Part shown: positions 46,401-58,344 of the stretch, piece by piece | Layout of the letters: every line of letters starts with the position of its first letter | Numbering within the stretch: the stretch's first letter is position 1 | NCBI GenBank assembly: GCA_029844215.1 | Contig: CM056734.1 | Span: 12,844,501-12,908,500 of the forward strand | DNA length: 64,000 nucleotides | DNA from: Przewalskia tangutica | Taxonomy: Eukaryota; Streptophyta; Magnoliopsida; Solanales; Solanaceae | Direction: 5' to 3' | Notes under the pieces: model-generated | What the model saw: the letters and a program-made list of their open reading frames with translations, nothing else | Told to the model about the DNA's origin: nothing | The model's database searches: none | Translations under genes and position numbers: made by a program

Positions 46401-49400
46401 AAAGCTGTATATGCTCAGTTAAATCCCCAAACAGATTCATGATTATAGTATTTATTTCTTTGGAGAATACGATATTGATAATGCAATGTTTCCATTAATG
46501 TTTGTTAATGTCTAATGGCTTGTTTGCTTGTCTTATTGGCCATTAATATTGGGATATGCTATGTTGGGTTCATGTCCAGCACTATGTGATAGGTGTTTAT
46601 TATATTGATTGCAGCATTGGTTCATATCCAGTTTCCAGATTTCCTTTAAATGATTACATGTACACTCTATGCATGCTTGACGATTATGTCTTCGATATCA
46701 TGTAACATCTTTTAAGTCATTGTTAGTTTCTTATGGCCATTTGTGTGATTAATTAGGAAAATGCATATCTTATTAGCTTAAACTTAAAATGTCACATGCT
46801 AAGTTTAGATGTTCAGTCTAGATGAACATAAGACTAGTTTGTTATTTTCTTCATGATAGAACAAGGATAAAAAATGATTAGTTGTTTAAATGCTTTTGTA
46901 TAATAGCCTCATCTATTGAAAATTAGACCCGTAGCATATCTGTTATCTCTGTTTTAGTCTCTATATTGTATGAACCCCCTGTATGTAAATACTCTTGTGT
47001 CATTAGAAAGCAACCCATTTTTTATCAATAACTCTATGGGATAACACTAACTTAGATAGATTAGGGGATGCATAACCTGATCTTTGTTAAGTGTTTGCCT
47101 CATTTGCCTTCTTTCCTCTTAAATTAGACACATCAAGGTGATAAATAGAATCTGGAATATAAGAGAATTTGAGACCATGTACTGTCTGCAGTATGCCTGA
47201 TATTGTTGGCTTGTTATGAACTTAAACATGATTCGGGCATTTGTTTTGTTCTAAATACAGCGATATGTGCCCAATTTAGGTATACTTTGTATATTTAAAC
47301 ATGTTTTGTCATATTCCTATCTGTCTAGCTACTTACCCCCATCGATATTATCTTATATTTGGTCTTCCTTTAAAACTGAAATGTTACGTTTTGAGGCTTA
47401 TTTCCGTCTACTTTATCGCCTCGCACACCCTTTGTTCTTGCTTATTCATTTGTTTTCTCTGTATGTTGTCTCTCTTGATAAATTACTACATTTTGGGCGG
47501 CATAGTTGTCCCCTGTTTGCCTTTCTTGTTTGCTATTTCCACTGGGCCCAACAGTGCATACATATCTCTTGCTGAAATCAGTTTGCTAATGTGGCAGTCA
47601 TATCCCATATATCTAAAGATTATATGAGTATTCTATCTACTTGCATGGTTAAATAAATTTGGGCTTGTACTAATCCTTATCTTCTTTTATTTTTACATGA
47701 AATGCATTGGAGCAACAAAGAGTCTCGTGGTGAGACTCGTCATGGCAAATAGGGCGGAGTCATCCGCAATCTTGGCAATTCCTAGAAAAAACAAATAGGA
47801 TGGAGTCATCCACTTCAATCCCTTACTCTCTTAACCTCCTTATCTCATTTTATTTGTTATTGTAATTTTATTTGTTAACCCTGTAATTAATAGGATAATT
47901 AACTCTATTAGTCCTTGAATACAGCGGAAGGGTAGTTTAAAGGCAATTCATTCCTTATTTATTCTAGGATCATCATATAAATCTAAAGTTAAAATAATTC
48001 AATTAACCACTAGATATGCTTTAGTCATGTAGTTAATATATCCCTTCATAACTTATTCTAAAAACAAATTTCCTCAGTAAACTCTTCATAAACATCATAG
48101 GAGTAATTTATTATTTCCCTCTTATCACTAAACTTTTACAAAGGTAATTTCATAACTAATTTTATAAGAGTCTTAACCGTAGTAATTTATCATTTCTTTT
48201 ACTTTATCAAATAAAATAATTTCATGTCTTATAAATGCATAATTAGCTTTACATATTTTGTGAGCATTAGAAATCCTTTTAGTTATCAAAATATATTCTT
48301 TAGATACTTGCCACATCCTTTTACTTGAATGATTTTCCTAAAACATACATCTCTTAACCAGATAATAAACCCTAGGTTTGAACGGACAACCGCAAGTTAG
48401 CGGATCCTTTAGGGTGCCTAACCCCTTCCCTTTAGGATAATAAAGAACCCTTACCCAGAATCTCATTAAGTTTAGCAGACCATTAAAATGGAGTTAATGT
48501 TTTACTTTAAACTAGTTAAACATTTAGGTGTCCTAATTCACCCAAAATAATTAGGTGGCGACTCCGCGAACCCTTAGCATTTTAGCACCCCCTAGCAACC
48601 CTTTAGCATTTTAATATTTTAAACACTTCTTTAACGCTTTAACACTTTTTTAAACATTTAGCACTTTTATTTATTTTCTAACATTTTACTTAAGCAGGGT
48701 TCGCTTTTAGGAAAATGTCGCGGTCGAAATCGGGCGCGACAGAATAACCCGTCGAGTGGACCGACGACTTGATACGCTGCCCCGGCTCGCTGTCCGGAGA
48801 AGGTAATTCCTTTCCCTTTTAATTTTCAGTTTAGTGTGCCTCATATAATCTGTATGATATGTTTATATTTCCATTACTTATCGTTGGAATCAATTAGATT
48901 AGTCATTAAATGTGTATGGTCATATTACGACTGCTCAAGATCGTTATATGGAGGTATTAAGCATGTTTCATTAAAGTAGACATTATTAATGATTCACTAT
49001 TAAAGTCAGATATGCTCAGTTAAATCCCCAAACAGATTCATGATTATGGTATTTATTTGCTGGAGGGAATACGATATTGATAATGCAATGTTTCCATTAA
49101 TGTTTGTTAATGTCTAATGGCTTGTTTGCTTGTCTTATTGGCCATTAATATTGGGATATGCTATGTTGGGTTCATGTCCAGCACTATGTGATAGGTGTTT
49201 ATTATATTGATTGCGGCATTGGTTCATATCCAGTTTCCAGATTTCCTTTAAATGATTACATGTACACACTGTCTGTCTTGACGATTATGTCTTACTGATA
49301 TCATGTAACATCTTTTAAGTCATTGTTAGTTTCTTATGGCCATTTGTGTGATTAATTAGGAAAATGCATATCTTATTAGCTTAAACTTAAAATGTCACAT

Positions 49401-52400
49401 GCTAAGTTTAGATGTTCAGTCTAGATGAACATAAGACTAGTTTGTTATTTTCTTCATGATAGAACAAGGATAAAAAATGATTAGTTGTTTAAACGCTTTT
49501 GTATAATAGCCTCATCTATTGAAAATTAGACCCGTAGCATATCTGTTATCTCTGTTTTAGTCTCTATATTGTATGAACCCCCTGTATGTAAATACTCTTG
49601 TGTCATTAGAAAGCAACCCATTTTTATCAATAACTCTATGGGATAACACTAACTTAGATAGATTGGGGATCGTAACCTGATCTTTGTTAAGTGTTTGCCT
49701 CATTTGCCTTCTTTCCTCTTAAATTAGACACATCAAGGTGATAAATAGAATCTGAATATAAGAGAATTTGAGACCATATGTCGTCTGCAGATGCACGATA
49801 TTGTTGGCTTGTTATGAACTTAAACATGATTCAGGGCATTTGTTTTGTTCTAAATACACCGATATACGTGCCCAATTTAGGTATACTTTGTATATTTAAA
49901 CATGTCTTGTCATATTCCTATCTGTCTAGCTACTTACCCCCATCGATATTATCCTATATTTGGTCTTCCTTTAAAACTGAAAATGTTACGTTTTGAGGCT
50001 TATTTCCGTCTACTGTCTACTGCCCTGCATACCCCTGTTTGCTGCGCTATTCATTTGTTTTCTCTGTATGTTGTCTCTCTTGATAAATTACTACATTTTG
50101 GGCCAGCATAGTTGTCCCCCTATTTGCCTTCTTGTTTGCTATTTCCACAGGCCCTGACGGTCATACATATCTCTTGCTGAAATCAGTTTGCTAATGTGGC
50201 AGTCATATCCCATATATCTAAAGATTATATGAGTATTCTATCTACTTGCATGGTTAAATAAATTTGGGCTTGTACTAATCCTTATCTTCTTTTATTTTTA
50301 CATGAAATACATTGGAGCAACAAAGAGTCTCATGGTGAGACTCGTCATGGCAAATAGGACTGAGTCATCCGCTTCAATCTTGACAATTCCTAGAAAAACA
50401 AATAGGATGGAGTCATCCGCTTCAATCCCTTACTCTCTTAACCTCCTTATCTCATTTTATTTGTTATTGTAATTTTATTTGTTAACCCTGTAATTAATAG
50501 GATAATTAACTCTATTAGTCCTTGAATACAGCGGAAGGGTAGTTTAAAGACGAATTCATTCCTTATTTATTCTAGGATCATCATATAAATCTAAAGTTAA
50601 AATAATTCAATTAACCCTAGATATGCTTTAGTCATGTAGTTAATATATCCCTTCATAACTTATTCTAAAAAACAAATTTCCTCGTAAACTCTTCATAAAC
50701 ATCATAGGAGTAATTTATTATTTCCCTCTTATCACTAAACTTTTACAAAGGTAATTTCATAACTAATTTTATAAGAGTCTTAACCGTAGTAATTTATCAT
50801 TTCTTTTACTTTATCAAATAAAATAATTTCATGTCTTATAAATGCATAATTAGCTTTACATATTTTGTGAGCATTAGAAATCCTTTTAGTTATCAAAATA
50901 TATTCTTTAGATACTTGCCACATCCTTTTACTTGAATGGTTTTCCTAAAACATACATCTCTTAACCAGATAATAAACCCTAGGTTTGAACGGACAACCGC
51001 AAGTTAGCGGATCCTTTAGGGTGCCTAACCCCTTCCCTTTAGGATAATAAAGAACCCTTACCCAGAATCTCATTAAGTTTAGCAGACCATTAAAATGGAG
51101 TTAATGTTTTACTTTAAACTAGTTAAACATTTAGGTGTCCTAATTCACCCAAAATAATTAGGTGGCGACTCCGCGAACCCTTAGCATTTTAGTACCCCCT
51201 AGCAACCCTTTAGCATTTTAATATTTTAAACACTTCTTTAACGCTTTAACACTTTTTTAAACATTTAGCACTTTTATTTATTTTCTAACATTTTACTTAA
51301 GCAGGGTTCGCTTTTAGGAAAATGTCGCGGTCGAAATCGGGCGCGACAAAGACCTCTTTCTACGTAAAAGCCACATGATACTAATACTCATAGTATATAA
51401 AGAAAACACGTTTTTCTTTTAAAACCAAATTACTTCACCTTCGTAAAAATCTTTACAAGGCTTTTAAAATCAAGTACTCTATACTTTTTAAACCAAGTGC
51501 TTTTCTTTTAAACAACATCAAGTATACTCTTTAAAACCCAATAACTTACTCTTTCCAAAACAAGTAGCCTATACTTAAATCAAGTTACTTCTTCTTTCCC
51601 GAAAACAAGTCGTTTATAAGTCAAGTCTCTTATCTTTCAAGATCAAGTCTCTTAACTTTCAAAATCAAATCTTTCTTTTATTTTCATAAAGTCGTTATAA
51701 CTAACTTCCCATAAAGCCATTATAACACTTTATGTTTAAAACAAACAAAACTCATTTCACACATGTACGTCTACCGTACTATATAGTTCACAACAATCAT
51801 GCTCAAGAGTATAGGAAGAATCATATACCTCGCGACGATTATCGACAAGCAAAAGCGCTCCACGATCAGTAACCGCTGCCGTTTCCACTCTTCAAGTAGA
51901 ATACGCTACTCGTAGTACTGCAACCTATAAAGGCCACAAAACGCCTATCAACTCTTAGATCTCTTCGTAGAATATTCTACGAAATTTCGTGAGACCTCCC
52001 CGCTATCACACAAATCTCTCCTATCCAGCCCGCTACTGTGCCAACAACTCCCGGGATTACACGTCTAACCTGGCGTGTACAATTCTACTCCACCATAATA
52101 CAACGATCTCAGAATACAAATTTCATGTAAATACAGTTCAATTCTTATCAATACTCATTCTATATATAGTATACTCAACTATATATTACTACAATATGTA
52201 ATTTCCAATTACAATAGGGGGACAAGATTATTTACCTCGATAAGCCCAAAATTATCCAAGATTAAAGTCGATCTGAGCAACGTTTAGCTCCATTTCCTTA
52301 CGCTCCAACCCGCTCCAAGCGACCCTTAGAAGTTTCCAAACAACTTCTCCAAATACTTCAACCAAGCTAGGAAGATTTTTCTAGGGTTTCATTTTACGGC

Positions 52401-53140
52401 TATTGGAATAAAGTAGTATTTCCGGGCTCCTAGTATTAAAACAACTTTGGAATACTACTAGGGATACTAGGCCAAGGTTTTTGGGATTATACTACAATAC
52501 ACAAAGTATTTCTCTACACAAGAGGGGGGTGGACGAAAATACTAAAGGGAGGGAGTATTGCCTTGGAAATTATTTCAAGTGTGGAATGAATTTTAGTCTT
52601 CAACTTAAGGGGTTTATATAGAGGATTCAAGGGCTAAGATCAAGCAAGGTGTGTGGTCAAGATTGGGCCATGTGTGTGTGGGTCCCACCACACCACATGG
52701 CCAACGAATTGGGTGCCAAGTGTTAGGGCCATTTTCGGCCAAGTGAGTAGGTGACAAGTGGCTGGCCAACATCACACCATTCGACACGTGGCCACACAAG
52801 GGGTGACACGTGTCGCCCCGATTAAATCCAAAATATTTCGTCTTCCGAAAATATCCAAAATACCGAAAATCTCAAAAACAAAGCGGGCCCCACAAAACCG
52901 TAAATTTCTCCCGTGGGCCCCACGTGACCATTTCTGAAAATAAAATCCGATAATTCTAATATAATCCAAGAAGTCCAAATACCAAAACTGGGAATCCAAT
53001 TCCCATTAACGAACCTTTTTCTTCACAAAAACCGGAAACTTTTCCGTCGAAAATTCACATCTTTCTTTCATTCCAACATTTCTGTCGTATACTCGTACGT
53101 ATGTCCTCACATACATACCCTGGAACTACGGGGTATAACA
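43434..53140 (-). repeat. 5' LTR of the Tekay-like element, split by insertion
   Basis: Two parts (43434-44762 and 51349-53140) make about 3.1 kb that aligns with 34503-37653. The gap is the insertion 44763-51348 with its 5-bp duplication AAGAC. Alignable differences from the partner LTR are mainly short indels. Confidence 0.9.
44763..51348 (+). mobile_element. LTR joined to 5'-truncated LTR (unclassified family)
   Basis: 6586 bp starting TGTTGACACCCAATTTTGACC and ending CGGGCGCGACA, flanked by AAGAC (44758-44762, 51349-51353). The first unit is 44763-48741. The second, 48742-51348, repeats its last about 2.6 kb from 46144 on. This is what remains if an LTR element lost its interior plus the first about 1.38 kb of its 3' LTR. 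No pol or gag is seen. The ends are also imperfect inverted repeats (CCCAATTTTGACC against CCCGATTTCGACC). 'ggtggcgactccgcgaaccc' occurs near both unit ends. The open stretches at 46157-47627 and 49778-50111 are parts of the repeat, not genes. Confidence 0.85.
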
Positions 53141-53145
53141 ATGCT

Positions 53146-54150
53146 GTAGTTACTTGAAACACCTAATGAAGTAAAGTGGAATAATGTAATGGAATTAGAA
53201 GCAACCATCTGAACACTTAGGATAGATATGCCAAAAATTCATGAAATCTATCTATTGGGAGTATCTTGCTTGATTTGTGCATTGTTAAAAGATTAAAACC
53301 TATGTGTTATGATTGCTTGCTATTTGAGGCGAAATAGTTAGGATATGCATGTTAGGGAGATGACTTAGGCATTTCTTTGTTAGCCAATTCTTATCACTCT
53401 TTTCTATCCCTGACTTTAAAAATATCCCTAGTCAGCCCCATTGAGCCTAAAAACATGAAACTTTTTCTTTGACACCATATATTCCTACAATTGTGCCATA
53501 AGTAAAAATGTGAAATAGTTGGAATAAATTGTGTAAAAAAAAAAAAGACAAAAAGAGTGAATAAGTTTGATGCACCCCAATGAAAAAGTAATAAGAAATA
53601 GGCAAACGCCTAAGTTTGGGGGTGCTTGTTATTATGATACACTTCACTCTCCCAAAACAAAAGAGGGGAAAGATAGATTTGAAGTGAAGAAAAGAATCAA
53701 AAGAAAAAGGGAAAAATTGAAAAGCTAAAGAGCTTATGGTACACAAAAATGAGCCTAAATGCCTATTTTTACCTACCCGTGCCTAAGCCTACATTACAAC
53801 CCTTAAAAGTCCTGAAGATCTCTTAGATGCATAGCCATGATTAGTGGAGAATAGCAAGTAAACATGCGATAGGAATTTTGAAATTAACATGCATGATTCA
53901 GTATTTGACTTCCATTAAGCATGATAAAAATGAGTTTGCAAAATATCTAGCTTAATGTGTTTAGAATGCTGAAATTTGATGCTATATGTTCCTTCATATT
54001 ATTCTACTAATCTTCATGTTTTTCAAAGTAACACTAATGCAGCAAAGTGATCAATGTCATTGAGTCTTTTATTTTTCGTTTTCCTTGAGTCTGTATTTCT
54101 TTCTTTTGATCTTTGCTCGAGGGCGAGCAAAGGTTAAGTTTGGGGGTATT
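53146..54150 (+). other. Athila-like internal region, right part, non-coding
   Basis: Resumes the Athila-like interior after the Tekay insertion. It contains two 'taagtttgggggt' purine-rich motifs (53611-53624 and 54134-54147), the second adjoining the 3' LTR as the polypurine tract. No pol sequence is readable. Confidence 0.65.
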
Positions 54151-55661
54151 TGATCGGTGTATTTTATATACACTTTTTGAGTCTTTTTTAATTAGTATTT
54201 TACTCATTTTATTTATGTTTAGTATAGTATTAGGGTTGTTTTCCTTTCTTTTGTGTCACAGCGGTCATAAATGGAGAAATGACGAAAAGGAGAGGAAATG
54301 AGCATAAATGAGATGAAATTGCACACAAAAAGGGCCAAGAAATGAAGTCTAAGAAGTTCCGGGAATTATAGAGGAGATCCGACGAAGTCCGGACGGAAAA
54401 ATGACGACGAAACAGAATCCGTCTGAAAAACGTCACGACGCGACGCTGGCAGCGCGCCGCCAAATCTTTGAGAGTCCGAGAGTTGCTGAATTTCGGTAGC
54501 CGCTGATCTATGAGCGGCGACGGGATTTATGAAGTTTGGGCCGAATTTGACATGTTTTCAGAATTCTAAAGGGATTATTTTTCCTACCTAAAGGGATAAC
54601 TTTTCCTACCTAAAGGGATAACTTTTCCTACCTTAAAACCCTTACCTAAAAGGATTCTAATAACTTTTCCTACTTACAAATCCTTAACCCTTCACCTAAA
54701 GGATTCTTTGGCTATAAATACTCTACATCATTAGAAGAATTATTCATTCTCCATTCCACCATTCACCATTCTACATCCATCCTTCCACCAATCCATCTTG
54801 TAAATATTCCACAACACAACCCTTGGATGCTTGGCTTGGAGACTCATTCTTAAGTATTTTCTTTTCTTTTCTTTTCTTTATTTCAGTTTTGTATGATGAA
54901 CTTTGAATTAGTTCTTGTCATGTCAATGGCTAGGAACTAATTCCTCTATAGGGCTTTCCATGTTGAATCTCTAGAAACTTATGTTATGATTTAATGCATG
55001 CTTATGGTTATTCTTCTTCTTGTTGAGATCTATCCAATATTTGAATTGAATGCTTGGTAGTTAATTGACAACTAATTATCACTATATGATTTCTAATCAG
55101 ACTCCGAAAGGAGGGGATTGTGAATATGCTGTAAGTTGGGTAGACATTCTTGGATTGGGGATGAAAATACCTCAATTATTTATGTAGCGTTAATGAGAGG
55201 CTTAAAAACCCTAATTTTGCGCATGGTGCGTGACGGTTAACTAGGTTTTTGTTCTTAATCCTCCTATAGAGTTATCCTTATCACCAAAGGTAGGTAAGGT
55301 GCAATCGGGTTGAGTGTTTATATAACCCTAACGGGAGTATAAAACGATTTAGAAACTCGCTTTCTCCAAAGAAGAAGACCATAAGTTATTGCATTAATAA
55401 GTAACATAAGCGGATAGTGAGGAGACGTGGAAGCCCTATTCTCATCACCACTGAAGTAAACCCTTATAGTTAAATAGCTTTTATAATTCTTAGTTATAAA
55501 CAACAAATCCAAATATCAATTTACCAAATAGATACCAAAAGATAGATAGTTGGTAATTGAACCCTAATCCTTGTGGACGATATTCGGTCTTATCAAGACT
55601 ATACTACTTGTCACGATAACGTGCACTTGCGTTTAAAGTGTGTGCATCTTTTCGCGCATCA
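54151..55661 (+). repeat. 3' LTR of the Athila-like element
   Basis: 1511 bp, the near-identical partner of 31512-33019, followed by the CCCAC duplication at 55662-55666. The 54113-54301 open stretch spans the LTR border and is not a gene. Confidence 0.9.
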
Positions 55662-55666
55662 CCCAC

Positions 55667-57941
55667 CTCACTTATAACTCCGGTAATCTTCCTCAACCTT
55701 TTAATTTGCGCAATCTCAATTTATTTTGGTCGGAAATGACAATCGCATTCCAATTTAAGGTTATATCACCACTAAAACACTGCCACCTCACCCTCCCTTT
55801 TCCCTTAAAAACATCCTCTATGCTCCTAATATCATTAAAATCTTAATCTCTATTAGAAAATTCGCTAGTGACAATTTCGTATCTATTAAGTTTGACCCTT
55901 TTATTTTTTCTGTGAAGGACCTCCGTACGGGGACACCTCTTACGAGATGTAATAGTGTAGGGGACCTCTATCCTTTCTTATCCACTTCCGCTGCAAGTAT
56001 CAATCCACATAACTCCCTAGCTGCAATCTCTCCATCAACTTGACACAGTAGACTTGGACATCGTTGACACTCAATTTTGACCCATCTATTGGTTATTTAT
56101 TGCAATTTTAAATGTTTTAGGACACCGCATTTTAATAATTATTTTTTTGCATATTTTTACCTAATATTCTATGTTTCATTTTTCATAAAATGACATCGCA
56201 TTTTTAATTTTTAATTAAGCATTAGGTCTTTGTTAATATTATAATTCTACATCTCTTTAAATAACAAAATAGCATTGCATTTTTTATATTTTAGTTAGGC
56301 ATTAAACATTTCTTAAATATTATGTTTTATTATTACATCGACATTTTTTATAATTTTACATCTCTTTAAATAATAAATTCGCGATATTCTAATCAGTCCA
56401 AACCGAGGCACAATTCAGATCAGCCCAATCTCATTTTTAAACTCTATACCATATCCCATCAAATCTTTTCCTCACATCCCATCCCCTCTTTCTATAACAG
56501 GAGCCGACACACGCAAGCAACCGACACACGCAAGAAATTAGATTTCTCTCCTTTTCACTCAACCCACTTGCCCCTACCCCACACTCTCTTATTTTTATAT
56601 ATCTTCTCCTCTGTCATTTGGAAAGGAGGAGAACACAACAACTTTCTCCCCCATTCCTTGGTCCAGAATCCCCTTTTGCCACTTTTGTTTCACCGGAGAA
56701 TACCATTAACTTCGGCGATGCTGCTGTTTGGTTCTCTTTTTGTTACTATTGTGTATATTGTGATTTGCTGGACTGATTTAACACGATGTTTTGATTTTTG
56801 GCCGGAGTTTTCATAAAATTCCGGCGACGTTCATTTGGTTTTATTTCTTGGAATCTGTGGTTGTCAGAGTAATTTTTCGATTTTTGTTTTGGGTATCTGG
56901 CCGGAGCTAAAACTCTGGCAGTCTTGTTCGCCTGATATTTTTGGGGTACTCTGCTTGCTGGCTGATTTGGCAGTCTTGTTCGCCAAAGAACAACGTTACA
57001 GATATCGTTCAGACCCGGATGTCAAAAATAGGCGCGACAGACACGCAGAAGCACCAATTTTTAACTTTCTTAAAAGTCACAATTTAATTCGATGTAAAAA
57101 AGGAAAACTTTCCCACAATTGCTATTCTTCTCCTCTAGAAAAACATGTTAGACTTCCGTTGACCATCATCTTTAAGTGTTACTTTTTTTCATTTTTTTGA
57201 CATTATTCATGCAGATTTATGGACATCTTCCATTACTAGCAAACCGAGTCATAAATATTATTTGACATTTTTAGATGACTTCTTTCACTTTTTTGGGTCT
57301 ATTCGCTCAAATATAAGTCTCAAGTTTACACCATGTTTCTTGAATTTCGAACATATGTTAAAACACAGTTTGAAAATGACATAAAATCGTTCCAATGTGA
57401 CAATAGTCGTAAGTTTAACAATTCCCCCTTTCATACATTTTGTGCGGATAATGGCATGATGTTTCGATTCTTGTGCCCCCATATCTCACCTCAAAATGGT
57501 AAAGACGAAAGAATACGCCGCATCATTAACAATATGATCCGTAAAATGTTCTTTCATGCTTCTCTTCCCCCTCCCTTATGGGTATACGTGTTAAAAATTA
57601 TAGAATACCTTCTTAATATATTACCCACTCGTACCCTTCAAAATAAAACCCCTATCGAAATTCTATTTCGTTGGATTCCTTCAAATGATCACCTTCAGAT
57701 TTTTCGGTTGTCTATGCTACCCGAATCTTGCCTCTACGGCCCCTCACAAATTAGCACCTCACACATCTCCCTGCGTCTTCTTAGATTTCCCGTCGAACCA
57801 TAGGGTACTTATGCTATGATTTGTCCACACAGAAAATCCCAGTCTCTCGCCATATCACATTCGCGAAAAATGTTTTCCTGTTTGCAATGTTGAGTTGTGG
57901 AGCCTAATTCACCGCCGACATTATGAAGACCCTACGCAGAG
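55667..57941 (+). pseudogene. Copia protease and integrase remnant (right part of the old element)
   Basis: Continues the Copia cut at 31511. 55700-56060 reads through protease-to-integrase linker segments (e.g. FSVKDLRTGTPLTRCNSVGD). After removing an LTR-like insert (56061-57039), the integrase core follows: the region 57200-57800 contains HTFCADNGMMFRFLCPHISP and PLWVYVLKIIEYLLNILPTR. Many frame shifts and stops. No reverse transcriptase follows on this strand. Confidence 0.8.
56061..57039 (+). mobile_element. LTR-like insert within the Copia remnant
   Basis: About 979 bp beginning TCGTTGACACTCAATTTTGACC and ending AATAGGCGCGACA. These are the same terminal motifs as the family at 44763-51348. 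It breaks the Copia reading 'SRLGH' and is flanked by GACAT (56056-56060) and GACAC (57040-57044), a probable 5-bp duplication with one change. Interpreted as a short solo LTR of a related family. Confidence 0.6.
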
Positions 57942-58336
57942 TGTGGAACGCTGATCGACCTGACCGATCAGGTCGACGTGAGGGTTGGAAGGGTGGTGGT
58001 AAACCCTCTCCTTGGGGGAGTAGGGGGGAGCCCCCTGATTTTTTTAATTATAATATTATGTTATTTAGTGGGGGGTATTTTGGAAATTTTAAGACTGTAT
58101 TATATTCTTCTAGTTTTTGCTATATATAGAATATGACACCATTTTTCTTTCTTAGAGGTCGAACAAGAGAAAATTGTAAACTCAAACTCCCTATTTGAAT
58201 TAAGTAAATTCAGCAGCGGTAAAGTGGACGTAGACCTCGCATTGAAGGTGAACCACTATAAATCTGTGTGTGTTATTTGTTCTTCGATTATTTACTCTTT
58301 TCTGATTAGGTATGATTTGGGACTCAAATCCTAACA
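57942..58336 (+). repeat. Possible Copia-type solo LTR
   Basis: Starts TGTGGAACGCTGATCGACC and ends CAAATCCTAACA. It contains 'tttttgctatatatagaata' (TATA-like) and 'gcattgaaggtgaaccacta', a motif common near Copia LTR 3' ends. No matching target duplication was found, so it may be an end of a larger rearranged element. Confidence 0.4.
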
Positions 58337-58344
58337 TGCAAACG

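Larger units (their letters stand above)
34503..53140 (-). mobile_element. Tekay/Del-like Ty3 element, minus strand, with nested inserts
   Basis: LTRs at 34503-37653 and 43434-53140 (the latter split by a 6.6-kb insert). In element orientation they begin TGTTATACCCCGTAG and end GGGTCGTGACA. A perfect target duplication ATGCT lies at 34498-34502 and 53141-53145. A primer site resembling the initiator-Met type (AAAAGTGGTATCGAGCGC, minus strand 43433-43416) abuts the 5' LTR, and a polypurine tract (CTAAGGGGAAGAA) abuts the 3' LTR at 37654-37666. It sits inside the Athila-like element. Internal coding DNA is reduced to gag zinc-knuckle and integrase-tail remnants. Confidence 0.9.
31512..55661 (+). 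mobile_element. Non-autonomous Ty3 (Athila-like) retrotransposon, host of nested elements
   Basis: Two near-identical LTRs (31512-33019 and 54151-55661), TG...CA, flanked by a perfect 5-bp target duplication CCCAC (31507-31511, 55662-55666). The primer-binding site TGGCGCCGTTGCCGGGGA (33026-33043) is complementary to plant tRNA-Asp, as in Athila-type elements. A polypurine-like TTAAGTTTGGGGGTATT precedes the 3' LTR. Without the nested insert its internal part is only about 2.6 kb and lacks protease, RT, RNase H and integrase, so it is non-autonomous. Lineage placement is inference from the PBS and from motifs such as TTGTTGGGAGGCAACCC (34017-34033). Confidence 0.9.

Noticed and set aside
47267..47627. 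Two overlapping 100-codon hydrophobic frames
   Set aside because: They fall inside a duplicated non-coding LTR; the second copy at 49778-50111 has different lengths and frames, so no coding constraint.
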